NCBI RefSeq assembly: GCF_000751775.1
Contig: NZ_CCRF01000083.1
Span: 1 to 64,000, forward strand
DNA length: 64,000 nucleotides
Reading direction: 5' to 3'
DNA from: Caldibacillus thermoamylovorans
Lineage (GTDB): Bacteria > Bacillota > Bacilli > Bacillales > Caldibacillaceae
Shown here: positions 1 through 7,804 of the stretch, piece after piece
Position numbering within the stretch: position 1 is the stretch's first letter
How the letters are laid out: each line of letters starts with the position of its first letter
Translations under genes and position numbers: made by a program
Notes under the pieces: generated by a model
Databases searched by the model: none
Told to the model about the DNA's origin: nothing
The model's input: the letters and a program-made list of their open reading frames with translations, nothing else

Positions 1-161
1 TGTGTCTGTACATTTAGGTAAAGACACATTCGGTTACACTTAAAAATTTTTAAGGAAAATTATAACATGTCACAAAAAGATACAACTATGAACCTGTCTG
101 TACAATATAAGATTGTTTCATTTTTCACTTAAAATTTTATATTTGTCACTAGAAAGAACAG

Positions 162-196
162 AAAAGGAGAGAGAACTAGAACGGTTCTCCCTTCGT
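162..196 (-). terminator. Probable terminator of the ABC exporter genes
   Basis: On the minus strand GGAGAAC and GTTCTCTCTCC can pair around a short loop and are followed by TTTTC. It lies just past the permease stop. The stem is modest, so this is a probable call only. Confidence 0.45.
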
Positions 197-198
197 TT

Positions 199-1803
199 TC
201 ATCCAATAATATCTCTCTTATTATAGCCGATTACACCCATTATTGAGACAATAACTGATCCAATCGTGATTGCAATGGTTGATGACCAGACGAAATCATC
301 CAGCGGCATATATGGTACGAAATGGAAAACAGATAATTTTTTCACCCATTCCGGTAAGTCAAACAAATCCCCAACATAGATAATTAAGAAGCAATAAACG
401 ACATAAAACCAAGTTAGTCCCGTTATTTTTGGCTTTAATCCGATTAATAGTGTTGTTAACGCTACTAAAAACCAAATTGCCGGTAGATAGACATAAGCTG
501 ACAGGAAGATCGTGCCTGTATCCAACTCATCCGTTAACACCCAAGAACCAACCGACCATAAACCAGTGGCAATAAATGTCTGCATCAAAAAACTTGTTAT
601 AATTGCTAAACCTAAATAACTGCCCAATAATTTATTTCTGGATACTGCTCGGCTATAGATAAGTTCTGTTTGATTTTTGCTTTCTTCACTCTTTACTTTT
701 ACAATCGTCATAACAACCGAGATAGAGGCAATCATGGACATAATCCCCATAAGTAAAGAAATAAAAGAATCCCTCATCGATGTTCCCGAGTCTCCCTGTA
801 AATAGACCTGTAAAATTTCCATATCGGCAAAATATGTTTCTAGTTCCCCTAATATCGATCCAAATGAAGCACTAAGAACAAAGACACCAATGCCCCAAGC
901 AATAATATTTGTTCTCTGCAATCGAAAAGCAAGACCAACTGGTGTTTGCAGAAAGGTTGAAGCATGTATTTTCCCTTTTCGTTCCGGTAAAAAACCTGCC
1001 CCCATATCTCGAATCGAATTTAAGTAAAAAGTGAGACCAATTAGTACAACTAGTAAAAGCAGTAATAACAGCACCGGCCACCAATGATTTTCTACAAAAA
1101 CATCGGTACGAACAGCCCAGCCAAGTGGAGAGACAAGAGACAAGCCTTCCTGCCCGGTATCACCGATGGCTCGAATCAAATAAAAAGTAATCATGGCAGC
1201 AAATGAAAAACCAGTTGCTCCACGTGACGTTTCTGAAAGCTGGGCAAACAAAGCTGTAAACCCTGCAAAGGTAAGACCGGTCACCCCAAGAATTGCGCCA
1301 TATAAAAATGTCCCTTCCAAATCCATCCCTTCCAAATTTAATAAAGATAAGCTTGCACCTACAAGAACTGTGAGGATACCGTTAAGCATCACTGCCATAA
1401 TGAGACTCGAAGATAAATAGGATAGTTTTCCAACCGACAAGGCACGTACTAACTCCATTTGCCCATCCTCTTCATCCGCTCTCGTTGCCCGGCTAACAAG
1501 CAAAATATTCATGACCGCCACCGCAATTAAAGTGAAAATCAACATTTCATTGGCAAAAATGGATGCTGTATTGTAGTCCGCTGCATCATATCCGGGACCA
1601 AGCATGGCAATCATCGCCGGGTTATCCATCGTAAGAGCATAGGCCATTATATCTTGCTCAGATTTATATACACCCGGATATGCGGACGCAACTGCCAATG
1701 TCACAATAACAAGACTCAATAACCAAGCAACGATTTTAAAACGGTTTTGTTTTAAAATTAATTTTGTAATTGGTCCGGTCCCTTTAAAAAGATTTTCAAG
1801 CAT
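199..1803 (-). CDS. ABC exporter permease, ABC-2/antibiotic exporter type
   Basis: Membrane half of an ABC exporter, 534 residues with about twelve hydrophobic segments arranged as two similar halves (a 6+6 topology), as in the exporters annotated as polyketide-antibiotic type permeases. It overlaps the 3' end of the ATPase gene, so the two are translationally coupled and surely form one transporter. The start is taken at the ATG at 1803 because GGGGG lies 8 nt upstream; a GTG three codons earlier is possible. The substrate cannot be read from sequence. The divergent TetR gene suggests induction by a toxic or antibiotic compound, which is inference. Confidence 0.85.
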   Translation of the reverse strand: MLENLFKGTGPITKLILKQNRFKIVAWLLSLVIVTLAVASAYPGVYKSEQDIMAYALTMDNPAMIAMLGPGYDAADYNTASIFANEMLIFTLIAVAVMNILLVSRATRADEEDGQMELVRALSVGKLSYLSSSLIMAVMLNGILTVLVGASLSLLNLEGMDLEGTFLYGAILGVTGLTFAGFTALFAQLSETSRGATGFSFAAMITFYLIRAIGDTGQEGLSLVSPLGWAVRTDVFVENHWWPVLLLLLLLVVLIGLTFYLNSIRDMGAGFLPERKGKIHASTFLQTPVGLAFRLQRTNIIAWGIGVFVLSASFGSILGELETYFADMEILQVYLQGDSGTSMRDSFISLLMGIMSMIASISVVMTIVKVKSEESKNQTELIYSRAVSRNKLLGSYLGLAIITSFLMQTFIATGLWSVGSWVLTDELDTGTIFLSAYVYLPAIWFLVALTTLLIGLKPKITGLTWFYVVYCFLIIYVGDLFDLPEWVKKLSVFHFVPYMPLDDFVWSSTIAITIGSVIVSIMGVIGYNKRDIIG

Positions 1804-2704
1804 GGCCAGCACCCCCAGCTTGCTTAGTTTCCTTATAGTGGCGCATAAACAAGTCCTCTAATGTTGGTGGCATACTTTCAAATTTTACTATGCTGAAGGA
1901 ACTAAGATACCGGATCACTTCACCAAGTTTTTCCGTATCTACTTGAAAATTCCATTCCTGATTATGGTTTGTGACTTGATGAACACCCGATATTTTTTCT
2001 AAATTTGTAATCGGTTCTTTTGTCACAACAGTGATTTTCGTTCGAGTAAGATGCCGCAATTCTGTTAATGTACCGGTTTCAATAATTTTACCTTGACGAA
2101 TGATTCCTACCTTATCACAAACCTTTTCCACTTCTGATAAAATATGACTTGATAAGAAAACTGTTTTGCCATTTGCTTGCACTTCTTTTATACACTCCTG
2201 AAAAGTATGTTCCATCAATGGATCAAGTCCTGAAGTTGGTTCATCTAAAATATATAAATCCGCATCACGACTGAAGGATGCCACAAGAGCTACTTTCTGC
2301 CGGTTCCCCTTTGAATAAGAGCGGCATTTTTTCTTCGGATCCAGTTGAAACCTATCGATAAAAACATCCCGCCGTTTCTTATCCACCTGTCCATTCATTT
2401 TCAAGAGAATGTCAATTACCTCTCCTCCCGTCAAGTTTGGCCAAAGATTTACATCTCCGGGTACATAGGCAATTCGCTTATGAATTTCCACCGCATCCTT
2501 CCAAGTATCTTTCCCAAAAATCTTTGCCGTTCCCGATGTCGGTTTTAACATACCGAGAAGTGTCCGAATTGTCGTTGATTTTCCTGCTCCGTTCGGCCCA
2601 ATAAACCCGTAAATTTCCCCTTCGTTTACTTGTAAGTTAATCTGATCCAAGGCAGTAAACTTCCCAAATTTTTTCGTTAAATCAATGGTCTGCAGAATGG
2701 TCAT
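1796..2704 (-). CDS. ABC exporter ATP-binding protein
   Basis: Cytoplasmic ATPase subunit of 302 residues. Visible motifs are Walker A GPNGAGKST near residue 37, the signature region SKGNRQKVAL, Walker [13 protein letters not shown] and the switch histidine in SSHILSEVEKV. The C-terminal 80 residues are the accessory region typical of drug and bacitracin-type exporters. It is the first gene of a two-gene unit with the overlapping permease and is read away from the TetR gene starting at 2907. The role is energising export; the substrate is unknown. Confidence 0.93.
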   Translation of the reverse strand: MTILQTIDLTKKFGKFTALDQINLQVNEGEIYGFIGPNGAGKSTTIRTLLGMLKPTSGTAKIFGKDTWKDAVEIHKRIAYVPGDVNLWPNLTGGEVIDILLKMNGQVDKKRRDVFIDRFQLDPKKKCRSYSKGNRQKVALVASFSRDADLYILDEPTSGLDPLMEHTFQECIKEVQANGKTVFLSSHILSEVEKVCDKVGIIRQGKIIETGTLTELRHLTRTKITVVTKEPITNLEKISGVHQVTNHNQEWNFQVDTEKLGEVIRYLSSFSIVKFESMPPTLEDLFMRHYKETKQAGGAGHA

Positions 2705-2784
2705 TATAATCCTCTCCTTTAAAATGGAAGGTGAATTCTAGCGCTAAGAAAATTACATTACAAAATTTTCGTCCCGTAGGTTTT

Positions 2785-2853
2785 GAAATATTTTAATCTA
2801 TATATTTCATAATATATCTAAAACCAATAAATTGCAACCAATTTATGAAATAT
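2785..2853. promoter_or_regulatory. Candidate TetR operator region
   Basis: The divergent intergenic region holds three copies of GAAATAT: forward at 2785-2791, reverse at 2802-2808 and forward at 2847-2853. The first two form a palindrome with a 10-bp centre. The last two extend to an 11-bp inverted repeat (ATATTTCATAA / TTATGAAATAT). Repeated inverted half-sites between a TetR gene and its divergent target are the usual operator layout. Confidence 0.4.
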
Positions 2854-2906
2854 TTTTATTGTTTAATTTCAAATTTATGTTTACACTAATATTGAGGTGA
2901 AAATGG

Positions 2907-3512
2907 ATGGACGGATTCGAAAGACGTCGGGAATTAAAAAAAAGAAACATACTGGATGCAGCATTAAACTTGTTCCTGACAAATGGCGTTCAAAAAGTAT
3001 CTATTGCGGAAATTGCTAGTAAGGCAGCTGTTTCCCAAGTGACGATTTATAACTACTTTGAAAGTAAAGATAATTTGGTCCATGAAGTCATTATTTATTA
3101 TGTCAATCAAGTATGGAAAGATTATGAACAATTATTCAACAGCTCCCTTCCGTTTTACGAGAAGGTAAAACAAATCATTTTCAATAAAAAAGAAATTGCC
3201 GCCCACATTCATGAAGATTTTTACCAATACATTATGAAGGAATATGCTAAAGAAAAGAACGATATCGAAAAACTATTCAATGAAAAAGTACTTCCACGGT
3301 TGATTGAATTATTTAATGAAGGAAAAAAGCAAGGCTATGTTGACCCAAGTTTATCCAATGAAGTCATTCTCCTTTATATTCAAATGTTCAAGGAATTTTT
3401 TCAACGGAAAGATGTATATCAAGTCGCTCTACCCCTAACGGAAGAATTAACGACTCTTTTCTTTTATGGAATGTATGGAAAAAGAAATGGGAAGGTAAAT
3501 GAAAAACTGTAA
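2907..3512 (+). CDS. TetR/AcrR family transcriptional regulator
   Basis: Transcriptional repressor of 201 residues. The N-terminal helix-turn-helix spans about residues 10-55 (ILDAALNLFLTNGVQKVSIAEIA, then VSQVTIYNYFESKDNL) and is canonical for TetR. The remaining all-helical region is the ligand-binding and dimerisation domain, which does not reveal the ligand. GAGGTG lies 7 nt upstream of the ATG at 2907. The gene is divergent from the ABC exporter at 1796-2704 and is its likely regulator, with repeated GAAATAT elements between them. A strong terminator follows immediately. Confidence 0.9.
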   Translation: MDGFERRRELKKRNILDAALNLFLTNGVQKVSIAEIASKAAVSQVTIYNYFESKDNLVHEVIIYYVNQVWKDYEQLFNSSLPFYEKVKQIIFNKKEIAAHIHEDFYQYIMKEYAKEKNDIEKLFNEKVLPRLIELFNEGKKQGYVDPSLSNEVILLYIQMFKEFFQRKDVYQVALPLTEELTTLFFYGMYGKRNGKVNEKL

Positions 3513-3521
3513 GAGATTATA

Positions 3522-3550
3522 AAAAGCCCGCGATATTCACGGGCTTTTTA
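3522..3550 (+). terminator. Rho-independent terminator after the TetR gene
   Basis: AAAAAGCCCG and CGGGCTTTTT form a 10-bp stem with a 9-nt loop and end in a T run. It probably works in both directions, serving the NUDIX gene on the other strand too. Confidence 0.9.
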
Positions 3551-3600
3551 GCTTTTATTTTGAATCCAAACCAAATTTCCGTCTCCGGTAGGCAAGCAAT

Positions 3601-4086
3601 CTATTTTTTAAAAACTAACCGAAAATAGTGGTCAATTGATGGTACAATTTCTTGATTTGTAACCATCACATCATATTCCTTCTGATTGACCCATTTGGCA
3701 TCGGAAACTTCCTCCGCTTGCAATGCTAAATCGTGGATATTAGCGTTTTGCTGGAAATACCATAAATCGTAATGGGAGCAATCCCTTGTCTCTTGGTGAA
3801 TGATTTTACCATTATCCGGGTTGAGGTCCATCCCAATTTCTTCTTTTATTTCACGGAGGATTCCTTGCAAACTCGTTTCACCTGCAAGGACCGATCCTCC
3901 ATTACATTCCCAGAGATTCCCATATGGTTTTGTAGGGTGCCGTTTCGAGATAAGTACTTCACCCCGCTCATTTTCAATAATCGCATGAACAACTAAATGA
4001 TAACTTCCCTCTGGTAACGGTACACTTCTCAGATGAGTTTTCCCCGTTTTCTTCCGGTTGATGTCATAAACATCCCATAATTCCAT
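3601..4086 (-). CDS. NUDIX hydrolase
   Basis: Small NUDIX-fold pyrophosphohydrolase of 161 residues. The complete NUDIX box runs from GGSVLAGE through REIKEEIG at about residues 62-84 and supplies the Mg-binding glutamates. The opening (ELWDVYDINRKKTGKTH) is the one used by the isopentenyl-diphosphate-isomerase-like and YfcD-like subgroup of NUDIX proteins. Substrate is unknown; nucleoside diphosphate derivatives are the family norm. It stands alone between two unrelated units. Confidence 0.85.
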   Translation of the reverse strand: MELWDVYDINRKKTGKTHLRSVPLPEGSYHLVVHAIIENERGEVLISKRHPTKPYGNLWECNGGSVLAGETSLQGILREIKEEIGMDLNPDNGKIIHQETRDCSHYDLWYFQQNANIHDLALQAEEVSDAKWVNQKEYDVMVTNQEIVPSIDHYFRLVFKK

Positions 4087-4101
4087 TTCTGGTCACTCCA
4101 A

Positions 4102-4275
4102 ATTATTTTCTTTTCACTATCATATCACATATTGTTATCCATTGAAAACTTACTAAGGGCTTCTGTATTAGAATGGGTATCAATTGGTTTCAAATTCCGT
4201 GAAGCTAAATTGGCAAAATCTCAAAACATCATGATGGGGATAGGCGAAAAAATTGATTCATTGCGTTATGGATAA
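4102..4275 (+). pseudogene. Possible gene remnant (3' end only)
   Basis: An open frame ending at TAA 4275 reads like real protein over its last 40 or so codons (for example LLRASVLEWVSIGFKFREAK and IGEKIDSLRYG). It has no start codon with a ribosome binding site and runs back into the NUDIX promoter region. I cannot name the parent gene. It may be a truncated remnant or a chance frame. Confidence 0.25.
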
Positions 4276-4325
4276 AACTGCATGACGGGATTATATAAAA
4301 ACACCGAAATGTAGATTAAATAAGA

Positions 4326-4377
4326 GAAACTGCTTTCCAATTGTTAATTGGTCTCTAACAATCGGGAAAGCAGTTTC
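4326..4377 (-). terminator. Long hairpin terminator of the pdxA2 operon
   Basis: GAAACTGCTTTCC pairs with GGAAAGCAGTTTC and the stem continues inward with CGATTGTTA / TAACAATTGG, giving about 22 bp. On the minus strand it is followed by TCTTATTTA. It lies 41 bp past the stop at 4418. Confidence 0.7.
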
Positions 4378-4417
4378 TTCTCGCAATGTCTTCCTAACAA
4401 CTAAACATTGTTACAAA

Positions 4418-5395
4418 TTATGAATTTCTACTAAATTGAATACCCAATTTAATAGCCCATAACATAGATTCCTCCTTAGCGATCCCCTTACCTGCTATAT
4501 CAAAAGCAGTTCCATGATCAACCGAGGTCCGAATAATTGGTAAGCCCAATGTAACATTTACGCCACTATCAAATGCCAATAATTTCATTGGAATATGTCC
4601 TTGATCGTGATACATGGCAACAACAATATCATATTTACCCTGTGAAGCTTTTAAAAATACAGTATCTGGAGGAACCGGGCCTTCTACATTATAACCTTGA
4701 GCTTTCTTTTCGTTTACAGCTGGAACAATTTCATCCATATCCTCATTTCCAAATAATCCAGCCTCTCCACTATGGGGATTTAGTCCCGCTACTGCTATTT
4801 TAGGGTTCGTAACTCCTAGTTTTATTAAGGCATCGTGTGCTAGTTCAATACACTCCATCACTCTATCCTTTTTGACACGATTACATGCCTCCCTCAAGGC
4901 TACGTGGGTGGAAACGTGTACTACTGATAGCCTCTCGCTCCAAAGCATCATTGTATATTTTTTTGTATTTGTTAATGTTGCAAAAATTTCTGTATGTCCA
5001 TCAAAATTATAACCACCTAAATGTAATGCTTCTTTGTTTAAAGGGGCTGTTACAACTGGTCCAATTTCTCTATTTAGCGAAAATTGAATTGCTGATTCCA
5101 CATATTTATATGCCGCAGCCCCTGCAGTCGGACTCACTTCACCAATCTTTATATCATCAAAGGATAAATCCATAACGTTTAATACATTTATATATCCTGA
5201 TTTGAACTCTGAAGGCTTCGTGATTGAATTAACTTTATAATCGAGATTTAATAAATTTACATAGAAATTAATAATCGATGTACTACCGAAAATAATAGCG
5301 TTATTTAAGTAGTCCACATTACTAGCTAATGCCTTAACAGAAATCTCAGGTCCAACACCTGCAGGATCACCCATTGTAATTCCAATCTTTTCCAT
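4418..5395 (-). CDS. pdxA2: PdxA2-like 4-phospho-threonate/erythronate dehydrogenase
   Basis: Member of the PdxA family (325 residues), an NAD- and divalent-metal-dependent oxidative decarboxylase. Family marks are GDPAGVGPEI at the N-terminus, DGHTEIFA, the metal-binding histidines in VHVSTHVAL and MYHDQGH, and GTAFDIAGKG near the end. Classical PdxA acts in vitamin B6 synthesis. Here the gene follows a DUF1537 kinase and a sugar acid permease, the context of PdxA2 enzymes that convert 4-phospho-D-threonate or -D-erythronate to dihydroxyacetone phosphate and CO2. I therefore infer the catabolic role. The start ATG is 3 bp after the kinase stop, and the ribosome site AAAGGAG lies in the kinase 3' end. 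Confidence 0.85.
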   Translation of the reverse strand: MEKIGITMGDPAGVGPEISVKALASNVDYLNNAIIFGSTSIINFYVNLLNLDYKVNSITKPSEFKSGYINVLNVMDLSFDDIKIGEVSPTAGAAAYKYVESAIQFSLNREIGPVVTAPLNKEALHLGGYNFDGHTEIFATLTNTKKYTMMLWSERLSVVHVSTHVALREACNRVKKDRVMECIELAHDALIKLGVTNPKIAVAGLNPHSGEAGLFGNEDMDEIVPAVNEKKAQGYNVEGPVPPDTVFLKASQGKYDIVVAMYHDQGHIPMKLLAFDSGVNVTLGLPIIRTSVDHGTAFDIAGKGIAKEESMLWAIKLGIQFSRNS

Positions 5396-5398
5396 TTT

Positions 5399-6616
5399 TC
5401 ATTTCTCCTTTAATTTTCCAATACAGTATAGTAAATCTTCTTCTTTTCCAAATGCACCGGCCTTAGTAATCAAATTGGTTCCGTCATATTTTCCACCAAT
5501 TAATTTTGACTTAATAATTCCGGTTAATACCTCAGCTTCAATTGTACACCCAGTTCCCTCCAATTTATCGATGACAGCAATTGCGGTGTCTCCACCCGTT
5601 AAAAATAATCCCGAGACATCTACACTTTCCAGTACTCCTTTTGTAATGCTTGATAAACTGTTTTGAACAAATGTGCTACTATCAATTTTTGACAATCCTT
5701 TTTGTTTTTCTGCATAAGCTATAGTAGCTGCGTATTCTTCTCTCGTTCTGCACGCAGTTAATATAACATCCTTTTTACTGTTTAAAGCATCAACGATTTT
5801 CTCTGTATAATCAGGATATCTTTTTTTATCAAATATTGACTCAATATCAATTTGAATAACTTCAACTCCATTTTTTTCTGCATAATTCATTTGATTACGA
5901 CTAGCTTCACTTATACTGCCTACAACAGATAATACCGGTGCAACAGGATAGATATTCTCAAATATTCCTTCTGTTAATCCTGCAGAACCAACATATAATA
6001 TTCTCTCATTGGTATTAATTAATATACTAGCCAATTTTAAGATGTCAGCTGTTGTTAGAATATCAAAAGTATGGAATACACCACCGTTTAATATATCAAC
6101 ATCTTCATATAAACTTTTTTGGCTATGATGAATGACTTTTACTTTCAGCTCATTTTCAAGTAATTCGACTATATTATCCGTTTTAATTGGACTAAGAGGA
6201 TCATTAGCAACCTCGGTTTGCATTAATGGAGTCCCAGACAGCATATGAATTTTATTTTGCGTCGTTCTTCCAATCTTTGGGTAGGCAGGCGCAAAAACCA
6301 CCTTTGTTGGCTTATATATATCACATACTGCTTTTACCTCAACTGCGATATTCCCACGAAGGGTAGAGTCTACCTTTTTATATACAATATCAAATTGATT
6401 ATATTCAAGAACCTCACTTGTTAGTCTCTTTACTTTTTGAAATGCATCTTCTTTAGGCAAATTACGAGATTCTGTATCCAAAACGATAGAATTATCAATA
6501 CTTCCTTTTTTGGGAAATAGTAAAACATCGACAGGAATTCCTCTTTTTTTCATTTGTACACCTGAGTCATTTGAACCCGTCAAATCATCAGCTATAATTA
6601 AATATTTTTTTTTCAT
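5399..6616 (-). CDS. Four-carbon acid sugar kinase (DUF1537 family)
   Basis: ATP-dependent kinase of 405 residues. The N-terminal acid-sugar-binding domain opens with IIADDLTGSNDSG, and the C-terminal nucleotide-binding domain carries LFLTGGDTA and GAFGKEEDLL. DUF1537 enzymes phosphorylate C4 sugar acids such as D-threonate and D-erythronate (DtnK, DenK types) before a PdxA2 step. The start is placed at the ATG at 6616: GAGGT lies 8 nt upstream inside the end of the permease gene. A longer frame to 6661 has no such signal and would add 15 lysine/arginine-rich residues. It is the middle gene of permease-kinase-dehydrogenase. The exact substrate is not decided by sequence. Confidence 0.88.
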   Translation of the reverse strand: MKKKYLIIADDLTGSNDSGVQMKKRGIPVDVLLFPKKGSIDNSIVLDTESRNLPKEDAFQKVKRLTSEVLEYNQFDIVYKKVDSTLRGNIAVEVKAVCDIYKPTKVVFAPAYPKIGRTTQNKIHMLSGTPLMQTEVANDPLSPIKTDNIVELLENELKVKVIHHSQKSLYEDVDILNGGVFHTFDILTTADILKLASILINTNERILYVGSAGLTEGIFENIYPVAPVLSVVGSISEASRNQMNYAEKNGVEVIQIDIESIFDKKRYPDYTEKIVDALNSKKDVILTACRTREEYAATIAYAEKQKGLSKIDSSTFVQNSLSSITKGVLESVDVSGLFLTGGDTAIAVIDKLEGTGCTIEAEVLTGIIKSKLIGGKYDGTNLITKAGAFGKEEDLLYCIGKLKEK

Positions 6617-6617
6617 T

Positions 6618-7580
6618 TCATCCAACCTCGTTAGCAAGGATTCTTTTCTTCTTTTTTTCATATTTATTCAAGAGACTAACAAGGATAGGACATAGAATTG
6701 CTGTGACAATGATTGCTGCAGCAACTTGGGCAGTAGCTTCAGCTGATATAGCAGAAAAACCATCATCAATTGTTGCAATGATTGCTGGTGTTCCGACTGC
6801 GTTACCAGCTGTTGAACCAATTGCCGCTCCAACTACAGGATGTTCAAATTTTAGTAGTTTATATACAAAGTATCCAGCAAATCCTGTAATTAAAGTACAT
6901 GCAATACCTAAAATGATTCCAGAAGCTCCTGCAGTAATTAATTGACTAAAGTTTAAAGCTGCTCCTAAAGGAAATGCAAAGAAAGGAATTAATAAGGTAG
7001 TACCTGGTGCCAAAAAATCCCGAATGTCTTCATCTAAATTACCTAAAATAAAACCAAGTAGAATAGGAATGAGTGCAGCTATAAGTGCTGAAAATGGAAC
7101 TTCTGCAAGTCCAGTTGCTCCAAAAGCTAGTAATGTAAAGAACGGACCGTCACTTAGCGCAATAATGGAGGTTGCGCCAACGTCTGTTGAATCTCCATAT
7201 TCTCCTGCAAGAGCAGCATATAGCCCCCCATTCTTATTGGTCATCGCAGCAACAATAGCTAAAGGTGTAATTCCTAAAACTCCTTCCATACCAAAATAAT
7301 AGTTGACAACAATCCCGATTAATGCTCCTATACCTACCTTCGTAACAAGTAAAATGACTCCCTTTAAGATTGGTGTTCCAGCTTGCTTTATGTTAATTTG
7401 GGCTCCATTACATAATAAAAATGCTCCTAATAATGTAGCTGCCCCTGTTTTAAATAATGCTTCGGTAAATCCACCAACAGCAAAAAACTGTGGGAAAAAT
7501 GTGTTTGTTAAAGCTCCCAGAATTAATGGTACTACCATCATACCACCCGGAATTTTTTTAACTGTTTGTAATATCTTCAT
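6618..7580 (-). CDS. KdgT-type sugar acid permease
   Basis: Integral membrane transporter of 320 residues with about ten hydrophobic helices, matching the 2-keto-3-deoxygluconate permease family in length and in motifs such as KIPGGMMVVPLILGAL at the start and GSTAGNAVGTPAI near residue 255. Its operon partners handle C4 acids, so it more likely imports threonate or erythronate than KDG (inference). AAGGAGG lies upstream of ATG 7580. It is the first gene of the operon, and the region upstream carries two palindromic elements shared with the divergent regulator. Confidence 0.85.
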   Translation of the reverse strand: MKILQTVKKIPGGMMVVPLILGALTNTFFPQFFAVGGFTEALFKTGAATLLGAFLLCNGAQINIKQAGTPILKGVILLVTKVGIGALIGIVVNYYFGMEGVLGITPLAIVAAMTNKNGGLYAALAGEYGDSTDVGATSIIALSDGPFFTLLAFGATGLAEVPFSALIAALIPILLGFILGNLDEDIRDFLAPGTTLLIPFFAFPLGAALNFSQLITAGASGIILGIACTLITGFAGYFVYKLLKFEHPVVGAAIGSTAGNAVGTPAIIATIDDGFSAISAEATAQVAAAIIVTAILCPILVSLLNKYEKKKKRILANEVG

Positions 7581-7713
7581 AATATCCTCCTTTTAATTTA
7601 CTGATTCTAACATTTCCCCAATTAATTAGAGACATTATTAAAATCATTTACTGACTACATTTTCAATCATAAAGCGATTACATTATTTTTACTATACTAA
7701 TTCTCTTTAATTT

Positions 7714-7728
7714 GTTTCATTTTCAAAC
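7714..7728. promoter_or_regulatory. Operator-like element 1 of the acid sugar operon
   Basis: GTTTCATTTTCAAAC is an imperfect copy of the perfect palindrome at 7775-7789, centred 61 bp away (close to six helical turns). It lies between the divergent permease operon and its regulator gene. Confidence 0.45.
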
Positions 7729-7774
7729 ATATTTACTCCACAGGAAAAATATTATATTATATTAATATAAAAGT

Positions 7775-7789
7775 GTTTCAATTTGAAAC
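7775..7789. promoter_or_regulatory. Operator-like palindrome overlapping the regulator leader
   Basis: GTTTCAATTTGAAAC is a perfect palindrome, extended by one T/A pair on each side. It abuts the ribosome site AAAGGAG of the regulator gene, a position that suits autorepression. Confidence 0.55.
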
Positions 7790-7804
7790 AAAGGAGATAT
7801 TTCC

